Numbered from the stretch's first letter, positions 50,487 to 60,259 are shown. The stretch is DNA of 64,000 nucleotides from Nibrella saemangeumensis (GCF_039541915.1 NZ_BAABHD010000084.1:558001-622000), one strand, 5' to 3'. Numbers and translations: made by a program. Notes: a model not told the origin generated them from the sequence alone.

Positions 50487-51428
50487 TTATTTTTTCGTAT
50501 ACACCCGTACCCAATCGACCTCCATAATTCCCTGATTTGCAATGTCACTAGTCGCTAAGTTGTTGAAGTAGAGGCCACCTACGGCTATATTCAGGGTGAT
50601 TCGCTGTTTCTTGCCGAAGAGGTTTGGAATGTACCCGCCTGTTTTCTCATCGACCAGCTGACCGTCCAGATAAAAGCGTAGAAAGTCTTTCGTCCAAATC
50701 AATTCGTACACGTGATAGCATGACATCAAACTGGTGGACGTGTATATATGGGATTCTGCATTCTGGACCAGGTTGACATTGGCCCGCCTTCCGTAAAAGT
50801 AGTTGGTATGATATACCTGATGTTGATCGGCATTACCCCTCGCTTCCAGAATATCAATTTCACCATTCGTGGGCCAGTTGTCACCATACGACCAGAAAGC
50901 CGGCCACATCCCTGTACCGCTTGGTAGCTTGATTCGGGCCATCATTCTGACCTGACCTTCAGTACGGGTAGGCGTAAACATGGCATTGGATTCGATCCGG
51001 GCGGAGGTGAAGCTGAAACTTTTTGGTGTGGTATCCCAGGGGTGTGTGTCTCCGGTAACGGCGGTTGCCTCCCGGGTAGCAGTAATGATGGCGTTGTCAC
51101 TGGCTACCGAAACGTTTTCGGGTCTATACAATTGGAGCTCGTTATTGAAGGCACCACTCTTCCAGGCAGTCCACTTCTCACCAGACGGCTTATCGCCGGT
51201 ATCGAATTCATCGGAAAATACCAGCTTCCAGCCGTCATTGGGATTTGGATAATTAGCCGGGTTGAAGTCGCATTGATCCTGGGTCGTTGTGGTAGAAGCG
51301 GCAGCGGTTATGCGGGCCGATGCGTCGGACTGTACCTGAACCAGTTCCGGCGTTGCCTGGCAGTTCCAAAGAAAAATGGCACCCAGCAGGCTTAAGCCCG
51401 CTAATTGGCCCGATAGTTGTCTTAACAT
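50487..51428 (-). CDS. GH16 family glycoside hydrolase, lipoprotein
   Basis: 313 residues. Lipobox LWNC (Cys about residue 23) anchors it to a membrane, probably the outer one. The GH16 fold starts near GWKLVFSDEFDTGDKPSG and has the catalytic EIDILEARG (two glutamates, about residues 188-193) and WTAWKSGAFNNELQLY. The sub-family with this EIDILE form splits beta-1,3 or beta-1,3-1,4 glucans (laminarinase/lichenase). It ends in DWVRVYTKK, as is typical. It has no carbohydrate-binding module, and no sugar transporter is adjacent. A divergent L,D-transpeptidase starts 70 bases away. Confidence 0.92.
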   Translation of the reverse strand: MLRQLSGQLAGLSLLGAIFLWNCQATPELVQVQSDASARITAAASTTTTQDQCDFNPANYPNPNDGWKLVFSDEFDTGDKPSGEKWTAWKSGAFNNELQLYRPENVSVASDNAIITATREATAVTGDTHPWDTTPKSFSFTSARIESNAMFTPTRTEGQVRMMARIKLPSGTGMWPAFWSYGDNWPTNGEIDILEARGNADQHQVYHTNYFYGRRANVNLVQNAESHIYTSTSLMSCYHVYELIWTKDFLRFYLDGQLVDEKTGGYIPNLFGKKQRITLNIAVGGLYFNNLATSDIANQGIMEVDWVRVYTKK

Positions 51429-51498
51429 ACGTATGATGGAGTTTTTGATAGTGCAAGAAAACCTATGTTTTGGAATAGTAAAGTAAAAAGATAAGAAA

Positions 51499-52752
51499 AT
51501 GACTCAACGTAACAGCAAATTTGGATTAATGATCGGTGCCGCGCTGATGCTGGCATCGGTAGGGTGCCAGTCCGATAATTTTAAAGGCAGCGAAGAGAAT
51601 GGATTTTCGGCGCTGCTGGAAAAGCTGAAGGTGTTTAAACGTGATAAACCGGAAGCCCAGCTCGCGCTTCGGCGGGTCAATAAATATGCTGATTCTCTTG
51701 GTATTGACACAACGAAATATAGTGTTGCGTATAACCCGACCGAGCCTATGGCTGGGGAAGATCAGGCAACGCAAAAACTGGAGTTGCTGCTGACGGAATT
51801 ACGCTACGGCGACAAGATTCCGGGCCTGGCCTATCATGGACTCCGCAAAGAGGAGAAACTGGACACCGCCTGGGTACGGTCAATGGTAACGGCGGAGACT
51901 ATTTCGGGTGATGCGCTGGTCGATGAAGTAAAGCGTTCTACTCAGTTTGAGCCGTATGCGCAGTTAGTGGGGCATTATCAACAACTTCGGGGAAATACAT
52001 CATCGGACACGCTGAAGGCGATCAAACGGACGCTGAATTACTATCGCTGGCTGAACCGGTTTGACTTCGATCGCTTCGTAGTAGTGAATATTCCGGCGGC
52101 TGAACTGACGATATATGATAAAGCCGGTAAGCGCCTGCTGCCGATGCAGGTAATTGTGGGCAAACAGGATACCCAAACGCCGGTGTTTACATCGCACCTG
52201 AAAGACATTATTACGTATCCGTACTGGAACGTGCCTGAGAGTATTGCCACCAAGGAGATTCTGCCGAAGATGAGACGCAATGCGTCGTTTCTTGACAGCC
52301 AGAACATGCAGGTGGTGACCCAGGCGGGTAAAGAGGTGGATCCTTATGCTATTGACTGGGCCAGCATATCACCGGAGCAGTTTGTGAAAAAATACCGTTT
52401 CCGGCAGTCGACGGGTTGCGATAACGCCCTGGGGGTGATGAAGTTTAACCTGGACAGTCCGTTTGCTATTTATCTGCACGACACCAACAGCCGCGAACTG
52501 TTTTCAACAACGGACGACCGCTGGCGGAGCCACGGCTGTATGCGGGTGCAGAAACCGGTCGAACTAGCCAACTTTCTGCTAGGATCTGATAAATTTGATA
52601 CTGGTTTTCTGGACCGGTGTATGATTGATCAGAAGCCCCGGACGTTCCCGTTACCAAAACCGTTTCCGGTATTCATAACCTACAACCTGGTGGATGTAGA
52701 CGAACAGGGGCAACTGACCTTCTTTCAGGATGTTTACAAAGCCGCTAAGTAA
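51499..52752 (+). CDS. L,D-transpeptidase, YcbB-type lipoprotein
   Basis: 417 residues. Lipobox ASVGC (Cys about residue 23). The N-terminal half (50-190) is helical, like the scaffold of YcbB-type enzymes. The YkuD catalytic domain starts with RFVVVNIPAAELTIYD, continues with MQVIVGKQDTQTPVFTSHL, and has the nucleophile motif HDTNSRELFS, then RWRSHGCMRVQKPVELA with Cys about residue 348. It forms 3-3 crosslinks in peptidoglycan or links proteins to it. Its 3' end overlaps that of the convergent second L,D-transpeptidase gene by 19 bases. Confidence 0.92.
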   Translation: MTQRNSKFGLMIGAALMLASVGCQSDNFKGSEENGFSALLEKLKVFKRDKPEAQLALRRVNKYADSLGIDTTKYSVAYNPTEPMAGEDQATQKLELLLTELRYGDKIPGLAYHGLRKEEKLDTAWVRSMVTAETISGDALVDEVKRSTQFEPYAQLVGHYQQLRGNTSSDTLKAIKRTLNYYRWLNRFDFDRFVVVNIPAAELTIYDKAGKRLLPMQVIVGKQDTQTPVFTSHLKDIITYPYWNVPESIATKEILPKMRRNASFLDSQNMQVVTQAGKEVDPYAIDWASISPEQFVKKYRFRQSTGCDNALGVMKFNLDSPFAIYLHDTNSRELFSTTDDRWRSHGCMRVQKPVELANFLLGSDKFDTGFLDRCMIDQKPRTFPLPKPFPVFITYNLVDVDEQGQLTFFQDVYKAAK

Positions 52753-53429
52753 GTAGACTTTTTAATATAGTCCTGGTCGGGGAAATAAACGAACAGGCAG
52801 GTGCCGCCCTTAACGGCATCGATAATTTTCTGAGAGACATCATTCGGTACCGCCGGACAGCCCTGGCTGCGACCCAGTCGGCCTGTTCGGCGGACAAAGT
52901 CTTCACACACATAATCGGCACCGTGCAGGACAATAGCCCGCTCATAAGCATTGTCATTGAAGCCTTTCTCCAGCCCCTTCAGCTTAAGCGAAACGCCATG
53001 CTTACCTACGTACGTACCCAGCGTCTTGTAGAAACCCAGGCTTGACTTATTGGACGAGTTGACATTGGAAAAGCTGCTGGCCATCAGTTCGCCGGTGTTG
53101 CGTCCGTGCGATACAAACGTATTAAACAGGAGTTTTTTGTTTTCCAGGTCGATAACATAGAGACGCTTCTTGGTAGAAGGCTGGCTCATATCAACGATGG
53201 ATATTATAGGCTTGGCATCCATCTTCTGCAAGCCCCGCAGGGCATACTCGAATACTTCCCGCTTCAGACCGGTAGCGCCCAGGTGTAGATCATCGTAGGC
53301 CCGAAACCAGGCGGAAACCGATTCGCCGGGCACAACTGGTCGCTCAGCACGTACATAATGGGCAAATGAAGAAGGAGAGAGGGTTAACAGAGTTACTGAC
53401 AGACAAAGAGATATCAAGGCTTTTTTCAT
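52734..53429 (-). CDS. murein L,D-transpeptidase catalytic domain family protein
   Basis: 231 residues with a signal peptide (MKKALISLCLSVTLLTLSPS). Motifs of the short family with a YkuD-like core: VIDLENKKLLFNTFVSHGRN, NKSSLGFYKTLGTYVGKHG, ERAIVLHGADYV and RLGRSQGCPAVPNDVSQKII with the nucleophile Cys (about residue 193) and the His of the LHGA part. It acts on peptidoglycan in the periplasm. Because the gene is convergent and overlapping with another L,D-transpeptidase, transcripts from one may interfere with the other. The protein has no membrane anchor. Confidence 0.9.
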   Translation of the reverse strand: MKKALISLCLSVTLLTLSPSSFAHYVRAERPVVPGESVSAWFRAYDDLHLGATGLKREVFEYALRGLQKMDAKPIISIVDMSQPSTKKRLYVIDLENKKLLFNTFVSHGRNTGELMASSFSNVNSSNKSSLGFYKTLGTYVGKHGVSLKLKGLEKGFNDNAYERAIVLHGADYVCEDFVRRTGRLGRSQGCPAVPNDVSQKIIDAVKGGTCLFVYFPDQDYIKKSTYLAAL

Positions 53430-53752
53430 AAGTCCGAAAAGAGTTTTATGTTTTCAGGTTGAGGTTATTAGTTTAACGCCAATTGTGTGGAATTAATTCT
53501 ACAGACCAGCTATTTTTATGTCCTGCGGGCTAATTTAATTTAAGTTTAATGAATTTGCTGCAATTAAGTTTCTGTCTGCTCCAAAAAATTATTTTTCTGC
53601 CAGTTTACCGCTTTCAAGCCAGTCTGGCTGCTCCAATGCAACATCAGATATAATTTCTTCTCTTTTAATTCTTACAACCTGTAAAGGGTAGCTACATTAA
53701 AAAATCCTCTAATTTTAGGCTTTGTAACTTTTATTAACATTTTTATAAACCT
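53430..53752. other. AT-rich intergenic region upstream of the susC gene
   Basis: No gene. It separates the divergent L,D-transpeptidase and susC genes and must hold both promoters. A TAATTTTA element near 53711 is one base off the TAnnTTTG -7 consensus, but I see no -33 TTG at a good distance, and no repeat or riboswitch. Confidence 0.5.
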
Positions 53753-56700
53753 ATGACAAGTAACTACTACCACTGCTGCCAACGGCTGCTCCAAAGGACA
53801 TGGCTGCTGGTATTGACGCTTCTGCTGACCGGCAGCGTATGGGCACAGACGCAACGCTACACGCTTTCCGGACGGGTAACCGATGCCAGCGGACAGGGCC
53901 TGCCCGGTGTAACCGTGCAGGTAGCCGGTACAACCATCGGAACAGCGACCGATGTGGACGGCAATTATTCGTTCGCTGCTAATCTCCGGCCAGGTACGTA
54001 TACCCTGAACTTCAGTGCCGTCGGCTATGGACCCACTACGGCTACCGTTTCACTCGGTAATCAGGAAACGGTCACGACCAATAGCACCCTCCGGGAAGAT
54101 ATTCTGAATCTGGATGAAGTGGTGGTGACGGGTTCGACCATCCGTACTACCCGGCGTGAACTCGGAAATGCCATCAACACCATCCGGACGGAGAGTCTGA
54201 CCCAGACCGGTTCGGGCGGCCTGCTGAACAGCCTTCAGGGTAAGATACCCGGTGCCCAGATTGTGCAGAATTCCGGCGATCCAGCCGGTGCTCTGTCGGT
54301 GCGGCTACGCGGGGTAAAGTCGCTGTCGGGCTCGTCGGACCCACTCTATGTCATTGATGGGGTCATCGTCAGCAACGCCAGCCAGAACGTTGCGCAATTG
54401 GCCCTAACGGACCAGATCGGAATTGCCCAGCCGGGCGTTAACCGACTGGCCGATATAAACCCAACTGACATTGCCAGTATCAACGTAATCAACGGAGCCG
54501 CAGCGGCCGCCCAGTACGGATCGCGGGCGGCTAACGGGGTAGTGCTGATTACGACCAAACGCGGTCAAACCGGTGCGCCCCGGTTGTCGTTTACCACCAG
54601 CGTCAGCGTCAACGAACTGCGGAAAGGCGTTCCCATCACCACCTATCCCAAGCAGTTCGGATTTGCCGGGTTGCGGCTACACACCATAGGCGGGATCTCG
54701 GCCACCCAGATCGCCAATAATCCCGGTGTAACGACAACTGGCATTGTTCGCGATGGCGTAACCACCCAGTTGGCAACCAATCTGGTTGATGTGCAGCGAT
54801 ACAACTATTTTGACCAGATTTTCCGGACCGGCTACGGCACCGACAATACGCTTTCCCTGTCTGGCGGGCGCGACAACACGCAGTATTACGTCTCGTTTGG
54901 CTACCTGTACAACGAAGGTATTGTAAAAGCAACCGATTTTTCCCGCTATAACCTCCGGGCACGGCTGGACCAGCGGCTGACCAACTGGGCCAAGCTGTCG
55001 GCGGGACTGAGTTACATCAATAGCCTGTCCAATGAGAAGGCCAACGGTAACGTATTCTATAGCCCCATCAACTCGGTTACCATCACCAACAACCTCTGGG
55101 ATATTACCCAGCGTGACGCAGCCGGCAACCTCCAGGCTGTAGAACCAACCCGTGTAAATCCCCTGTCCACCATCGAGGACATGACATTCACGCAGGCCGT
55201 GAACCGGACCATCAGCGACGTGCAATTAAACCTCACCCCCATAAAGGGCTTGAGTCTCGACTGGATTGTGGGTGTCGATACTTACTCGCAACTCGGTAAA
55301 AATTACATCCGGCCGTACCCGTATCAGTCGGTAGCCCAGCTGCCGCTGGAGCGCTATCCGTTTGGTTACGCGGCCACCGTGAACAACCAGGTGATGCTGT
55401 TTAATTCTGATGTGAATGCCGGCTATGAGCGGAACTTCGGCGAAGAATTTAAACTGAATGTGATAGCCGGATTTAACTACCAGTTCAGTCAGCAGGATTT
55501 CACCCAGACCAACGGACAAAACCTGGCCCCGTTTATAGAAACGGTAAGCGGAGCGGCCAGCACCACGCTGCGGTCGGGCTACGGCCTGGACCGGTTTAAC
55601 CTGAGCGGTTATTTCGGACAGGCAACGCTGGGCTTCCGCAACCTGGCGTTCCTGACGGCGGCCGTTCGTCGCGACCGGTCGTCTAAGTTCTCTCCGTCGG
55701 AGACCAACCAGATTTATCCGAAGCTGAGTGCCTCGTTTGTTGTTTCAGACCTGGATTTCTGGAAAAACAGCAGTCTGTCCAATTCCTTTAATGCCCTGAA
55801 GCTACGGGCATCCTACGGAGAAGCCGGTAACCTGTCGGGTATTGGGTCATATAGCCGGTTCTGGCAGTTTCAGCCAGTGGGCTTTCTGGGCCGTAATACC
55901 ATTATACCCAGTTCAATCCTGGCAAACCCCCGCGTACGTCCGGAGCGGATGGAAGAAATTGAGGGCGGAGCCGACCTGTCATTCCTGAACAACCGCGTAA
56001 ACCTGACCTTCACGGCTTATCACCAGCGTATCAAAGATCTGGTGGTGAACCGCGTACTGGCTCCGTCAACGGGCGGTTCCAGCATCGTTAATAACGTGGG
56101 AGAAATGGAGAACCGGGGGTATGAAATCTCGCTGGACCTGGTGCCGGTGCGGACCAAGGACCTGACCTGGAACCTGACGTTCCTGTACAACCAGAACCGC
56201 AACAAAGTGCTCTCGCTGGGTAGCCCCACCATTGCCATCAACAATGTTGCCGGCGCACCGGTTTTCCTGATCGAAGGACAACCCGCCAGTGTCTTCTACG
56301 GCTTCCCGTATGCGCGTAAAGAAAACGGGGAGCTCCTGCTGACCACGCAGAATCTACCGCAGCGGGAGCGGGGTACCCAGGTAAGTCCAACTGAGTATAC
56401 CACCCAGCGTACCGCCGAACAACCCACCGGGGCATATGTGCTGAAGGTTATCGGCAACCCGAACCCAAAATGGACCGGCTCCTTCAATAGTGACCTGACC
56501 TACAAACGGGCGTCGCTCCACATCCTGCTTGATGCTGTACAGGGCGTTCAGGTGTTCAATGCCGACAAGCGTACCCGGGAGAACGTAGGTATAGGCGAAC
56601 TGGCTGAGAAGGAAATGAAGGGTGAACTGCCACGGGGGTATATCTTCTCGATCGGAACCATTGAAGAGTTTCGGGTCGACAATGGGTCGTTCGTAAAGCT

Positions 56701-56920
56701 GCGGGAAGTTGGACTAAGCTACCAACTGCCCAATTTTGTGCGGGCGCTGAGCAACCTGAACGTGTCGCTGATTGGCCGGAACCTGATTTCTTGGGATAAA
56801 TACAATGGCTTCGATCCCGAAACAAACGCCGGTGGCACATCGGATCTGCTGCGGGGTGTCGACTTCGGAAACGTACCCATTCCGCGTACGTACCGGCTCC
56901 AACTGTCAGCTACGTTCTAA
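53753..56920 (+). CDS. SusC/RagA family TonB-linked outer-membrane protein
   Basis: 1,055 residues. A signal peptide ending LLTGSVWAQ is followed by a carboxypeptidase-regulatory-like domain (SGRVTDASGQGLPGVTVQVA) and the marker LDEVVVTGSTI. The plug domain includes LRGVKSLSGSSDPLYVIDGV and SINVINGAAAAAQYGSRAAN. The rest is a large barrel ending in TYRLQLSATF with a terminal Phe. With the SusD protein encoded next, it imports a glycan or other large nutrient. No sigma/anti-sigma or hydrolase genes are linked, so the substrate is not known. Gap to susD is 42 bases. Confidence 0.95.
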   Translation: MTSNYYHCCQRLLQRTWLLVLTLLLTGSVWAQTQRYTLSGRVTDASGQGLPGVTVQVAGTTIGTATDVDGNYSFAANLRPGTYTLNFSAVGYGPTTATVSLGNQETVTTNSTLREDILNLDEVVVTGSTIRTTRRELGNAINTIRTESLTQTGSGGLLNSLQGKIPGAQIVQNSGDPAGALSVRLRGVKSLSGSSDPLYVIDGVIVSNASQNVAQLALTDQIGIAQPGVNRLADINPTDIASINVINGAAAAAQYGSRAANGVVLITTKRGQTGAPRLSFTTSVSVNELRKGVPITTYPKQFGFAGLRLHTIGGISATQIANNPGVTTTGIVRDGVTTQLATNLVDVQRYNYFDQIFRTGYGTDNTLSLSGGRDNTQYYVSFGYLYNEGIVKATDFSRYNLRARLDQRLTNWAKLSAGLSYINSLSNEKANGNVFYSPINSVTITNNLWDITQRDAAGNLQAVEPTRVNPLSTIEDMTFTQAVNRTISDVQLNLTPIKGLSLDWIVGVDTYSQLGKNYIRPYPYQSVAQLPLERYPFGYAATVNNQVMLFNSDVNAGYERNFGEEFKLNVIAGFNYQFSQQDFTQTNGQNLAPFIETVSGAASTTLRSGYGLDRFNLSGYFGQATLGFRNLAFLTAAVRRDRSSKFSPSETNQIYPKLSASFVVSDLDFWKNSSLSNSFNALKLRASYGEAGNLSGIGSYSRFWQFQPVGFLGRNTIIPSSILANPRVRPERMEEIEGGADLSFLNNRVNLTFTAYHQRIKDLVVNRVLAPSTGGSSIVNNVGEMENRGYEISLDLVPVRTKDLTWNLTFLYNQNRNKVLSLGSPTIAINNVAGAPVFLIEGQPASVFYGFPYARKENGELLLTTQNLPQRERGTQVSPTEYTTQRTAEQPTGAYVLKVIGNPNPKWTGSFNSDLTYKRASLHILLDAVQGVQVFNADKRTRENVGIGELAEKEMKGELPRGYIFSIGTIEEFRVDNGSFVKLREVGLSYQLPNFVRALSNLNVSLIGRNLISWDKYNGFDPETNAGGTSDLLRGVDFGNVPIPRTYRLQLSATF

Positions 56921-56962
56921 GCCTTCATCGTCCAACAACTTTTGTCAAACATTCAGAATCTA

Positions 56963-58270
56963 ATGAAACGATATATTTTGACAACCGGTCTCGTGGCCTT
57001 ACTGGTTACCCAGAACGCCTGCCGGGAGGAATACCTAAATCCGAGTGCCGCCAGCGAGCAGCAGGTGGTCAACTCGCCCAGCGGACTGATCACGCTCGCA
57101 AACGGTATGCAGTTCCGCTATACAATAGGGCGGGAGGGAGCCCTCTATAATGCCGTAGCCGCCAGTGGCCTGACTACCCGCGAGCTGCGCGTGCTGAACG
57201 CCGGTAATACCGACGAACTGTTGCTGGAGCAGGGATATAACAGTGTTCAGGGCAACAATGCCGTCATACGGAACCTGTGGACCAGTAGCCAGTTGACCCG
57301 CAATACGGCCGATATCATTCTGCAGAACGTTGACCGGGTAGTGCAGGACCCCGGCACCCGAAGTGGACTCATTGCGTATGCATCCATTTTCAAAGCGCTG
57401 TCGCTGGGTACGCTGGCTCAGTTTTTTCAACAGGCTCCGATTGTGTCAGGCACCAATGCCCAGTTTGTGACCCGCGAGCAGTTGTTGCGGGAGGCCATCC
57501 GGCAGCTGGAAGCTGCCGCAACGCTGGTAGCTGCTACCCCGGTGGCGGCCAGTTTTACCAGCCAGATTGTGCCGGGCATCGATATTCCGAATACACTACA
57601 GGCCCTGATTGCCCGCTACAGCCTGTTCGTGGGTGATTACGACAAAGCCATTGCAGCCGCCGGGCGGGTCAACCTGACCACGCGCTCGTTCTTCTCGTTC
57701 GACGAGAACAGCCGCAATCCGGTGTTTGAAGTAGCTTTTAGCAACCGCAACGTTTTTGAACCGACCAACGCAACATTCGGTCTGGCCGGGGCCCTGGCTC
57801 CCGATGCGGCCGACCGGCGACCTGACTTTTATACCCAGTCGGCGAGCACGGCCCGTAACCTGGGTACCGGTTTTTATACCGCCAATAATGCGCCGGTTCC
57901 TGTGTATCTGCCGGGAGAAATGCTGTTGATCCGTGCGGAGGCTTACGCCCGCAAAGGAGACCTGGACAACGCCATTACCGAACTGAACCGGGTTTTGACC
58001 AAGACGACCGATGCCTGGGGTATCGGGGCTGGCTTACCAGCGTATTCCGGTCCGCAAACGGCCGAAGCTGTGCTGACGGAGATTTACCGCAACCGACTGA
58101 TTGAACTCGCCTATATGGGTTTCCGACTGGAGGACAGCCGTCGTTTTACCCGGTCAGGGCCGGGCTCTGCGGTGCCGCAGACCAGTCAGGAGCGGAACCG
58201 GAACTTCCTGCCGTATCCGCAGACGGAACGTTTTAACAACAGCAGTACGCCTGACGATCCGACGAACTGA
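56963..58270 (+). CDS. SusD/RagB family nutrient-binding lipoprotein
   Basis: 435 residues from ATG 56963; the in-frame TTG at 56942 adds only seven residues. Lipobox VTQNAC (Cys about residue 20) followed by REEYLNPSAA fits the N-terminal SusD signature. TPR-like helices are seen (RNTADIILQNVDRVVQ; ARYSLFVGDYDKAIAAAG) and the C-terminal LPGEMLLIRAEAYARKGDLD plus YRNRLIELAYMGFRLEDSRR. It is shorter than many SusD proteins (often near 500 or more). It sits on the outer membrane as the lid over SusC. Confidence 0.92.
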   Translation: MKRYILTTGLVALLVTQNACREEYLNPSAASEQQVVNSPSGLITLANGMQFRYTIGREGALYNAVAASGLTTRELRVLNAGNTDELLLEQGYNSVQGNNAVIRNLWTSSQLTRNTADIILQNVDRVVQDPGTRSGLIAYASIFKALSLGTLAQFFQQAPIVSGTNAQFVTREQLLREAIRQLEAAATLVAATPVAASFTSQIVPGIDIPNTLQALIARYSLFVGDYDKAIAAAGRVNLTTRSFFSFDENSRNPVFEVAFSNRNVFEPTNATFGLAGALAPDAADRRPDFYTQSASTARNLGTGFYTANNAPVPVYLPGEMLLIRAEAYARKGDLDNAITELNRVLTKTTDAWGIGAGLPAYSGPQTAEAVLTEIYRNRLIELAYMGFRLEDSRRFTRSGPGSAVPQTSQERNRNFLPYPQTERFNNSSTPDDPTN

Positions 58271-58283
58271 TTGTAACCCCGTA

Positions 58284-58415
58284 ACCCCCAACTCCCTGAA
58301 GGGGGCTTAGCTTCGCTACTTACCAATATTGACCAAGAGTTGACTAGCAGTAGATTAACTTCTGTTCAGAATACTTGATATAGCGGAGCTGAGCCCCCTT
58401 CAGGGGGTTGGGGGT
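58284..58415. repeat. large inverted repeat between susD and the EcsC-like gene
   Basis: ACCCCCAACTCCCTGAAGGG (58284-58303, then GGCT) matches the complement of 58392-58415 (AGCCCCCTTCAGGGGGTTGG, then GGGT) at 23 of 24 bases, with 84 bases between. Each arm also contains a short internal hairpin CCCTGAAGGG. This composition is that of dispersed intergenic elements of Bacteroidota. Confidence 0.8.
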
Positions 58416-58431
58416 AAATAAGACATTAACC

Positions 58432-59175
58432 ATGTTCTCCTACGAAGAAACCATCCGTAACGAACTCAAAATCTGGCAGCAGAAAATGTTGAGTCCGCCA
58501 TCGGCCCTGAACCGATTGTCCAAAGGTCTGCAACGACGGATGAATAACCTCATTCCGGATAAAGTGCACCAGGCTATCACGACAGCCATTAAACAAATGA
58601 CGCGGGCCGTGTTGTTTGGGGCGGGTTATACGACGCGCCAGCCCCTCACCAACGTGTCGTTTGAGTTGCGCGAAGCGGCAGTGCGTGATCGGATTGCGTT
58701 CTACAAAAAAGCCGGAGCCGCCGAAGGGGGCGTTACCGGAGCCGGAGGTATCCTGCTGGGACTGGCCGATTTTCCGCTGCTGCTGAGCCTGAAAATGAAA
58801 ATGCTGTTCGACGTTGCGACGCTCTACGGCTTCTCCGTCAGCGATTATCGCGAGCGACTGTACATTATGCACATCTTTCAACTGGCGTTTTCGAGCCAGG
58901 AGCGACGGCGGGAAGTTTATCTGCAAATGGAAAACTGGGCCGAACACTGCCAGCAACTTCCCGAAGACATTAACGAATTCGATTGGCTTACTTTCCAGCA
59001 GGAGTATCGCGACTATATCGACCTGGCCAAGATGGCGCAGCTTATACCCGGAATCGGTGCGGCCGTTGGCCTGGTTGTCAACTGGCGACTACTGGACCAA
59101 TTGGGAACCACCGCCATGAATGCCTACCGGATGCGGTGGCGTGAAACGGACTTCAAGGTGTTAACTAATTTATAA
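58432..59175 (+). CDS. EcsC family protein
   Basis: 247 residues from ATG 58432; an in-frame TTG at 58408 lies inside the repeat and is unlikely. The family blocks are present: IPDKVHQAITTAIKQMTRAV, the glycine stretch AAEGGVTGAGGILLGLADFP, LLLSLKMKMLFDVATLYGFS and PGIGAAVGLVVNWRLLDQLG. EcsC is named from the Bacillus Ecs ABC exporter; its role is unknown, and here it is not near an ABC transporter. It may be peripheral to the inner membrane through its Gly-rich segments. Confidence 0.85.
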   Translation: MFSYEETIRNELKIWQQKMLSPPSALNRLSKGLQRRMNNLIPDKVHQAITTAIKQMTRAVLFGAGYTTRQPLTNVSFELREAAVRDRIAFYKKAGAAEGGVTGAGGILLGLADFPLLLSLKMKMLFDVATLYGFSVSDYRERLYIMHIFQLAFSSQERRREVYLQMENWAEHCQQLPEDINEFDWLTFQQEYRDYIDLAKMAQLIPGIGAAVGLVVNWRLLDQLGTTAMNAYRMRWRETDFKVLTNL

Positions 59176-59191
59176 GATTGAAGAAAAGCAC

Positions 59192-60244
59192 TTACTCATT
59201 CGCCAGCCTACCTGACCTCCGCGCCATCGACTGGGCAATCACGCTCGCGGCAATCAGTTGCAGGGCGTGGTATACCATGATGGGTAACAGCACGATACCC
59301 ACGACGGTTGCATCCGGAAACAAAACTTTGGCCATCACGCTACCCTGGACAAGCGATTTTTTGGAGCCGCAGAAAAGAGCCGTAATCCGATCCTCACGGT
59401 TAAAGCCCTGCAACGTACTGGCCAGGTGTGTAATTCCGTATACCAGAAAAAACAGGGCCAGCATCAGAACGCTCAGGGCGATCAGATCCCAGACACTATA
59501 ACCGGCGAACATATCTCGGGCAAACGACTCGCAGAAGGAGGTATAAACGATGAGCAGAATCACCGACTGGTCGAAATAGCGGATGTATTTGCGATTACGC
59601 TCAGCAAAGCCACCGAAACGTTTGTTGAGCAGCAAGCCCAGGACCACTGGTAGCAGTACCTGAAGGGTGAGCTTGCCGATGACCGGCCAGAGGTCAAATT
59701 CCAGCGAACTGGTACTCATAAATAAGCCCATCCATAAAGGTGTGATAAACACCCCAATCAGGCTGGAAATACTGGCGTTGAAAATAGCCGCGGGCAGATT
59801 GCCCCCGGCAATAGAGACCATTACCACCGATGAGGAAACCGTTGAGGGCAAGGCGGCTACGTAAAAGGCTCCCAACCACAGCAATGACTGATTTTCGGTG
59901 GCAAACACCTTCCAGACAGCCAACACCAGCAGCGGAAAGACCAGAAAGGTAGTGACGTGTACCAGCAGATGCAGCCGCCAGTTACTCAGGCCGGCCCGCA
60001 GCTTGTCCAGGTTCAGCCGCAGCCCGTAAAAGAAAAAGATAAGCGTAACACCGTAATTGGCAATACGGGATAGTGAAAGCGGCCCCTCCTGAATACCACC
60101 CGCCGGCCATAGATAAGCCAGCAGGATCATACCGGCCACGGCCAGCAGGAATCCGTCCAGGCCGGCCCGCTGAGCCAGCGACCGAATCTGAGAAATACGG
60201 GAAGCAGTTGTCGTTTGGGTAGGTTCTCCGTCAGAGGTTCTCAA
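59192..60244 (-). CDS. bile acid:sodium symporter family (SBF-like) transporter
   Basis: 350 residues with about ten membrane segments. Typical stretches: IANYGVTLIFFFYGLRLNLD, LPSTVSSSVVMVSIAGGNLP (the crossing-helix region with polar residues), and LFCGSKKSLVQGSVMAKVLF near the end. This is the PF13593-like branch, which imports organic anions with Na+; some members carry pyruvate, pantoate or thiosulfate-like compounds. The start codon is TTG at 60244, as no ATG occurs before the first membrane segment. Convergent with the EcsC-like gene. Confidence 0.88.
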   Translation of the reverse strand: MRTSDGEPTQTTTASRISQIRSLAQRAGLDGFLLAVAGMILLAYLWPAGGIQEGPLSLSRIANYGVTLIFFFYGLRLNLDKLRAGLSNWRLHLLVHVTTFLVFPLLVLAVWKVFATENQSLLWLGAFYVAALPSTVSSSVVMVSIAGGNLPAAIFNASISSLIGVFITPLWMGLFMSTSSLEFDLWPVIGKLTLQVLLPVVLGLLLNKRFGGFAERNRKYIRYFDQSVILLIVYTSFCESFARDMFAGYSVWDLIALSVLMLALFFLVYGITHLASTLQGFNREDRITALFCGSKKSLVQGSVMAKVLFPDATVVGIVLLPIMVYHALQLIAASVIAQSMARRSGRLANE

Positions 60245-60259
60245 CAGGGCAGCAAAGCC

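Noticed and set aside
50487..53429. A cell-wall cluster joining GH16 and the two L,D-transpeptidases
   Set aside because: Orientations alternate and GH16 enzymes act on beta-glucans, so a shared pathway is not supported.
53753..59175. A polysaccharide utilisation locus
   Set aside because: SusC and SusD are present but there is no linked glycoside hydrolase, sugar regulator or sigma/anti-sigma pair; the GH16 gene lies across two L,D-transpeptidase genes and has the opposite orientation.
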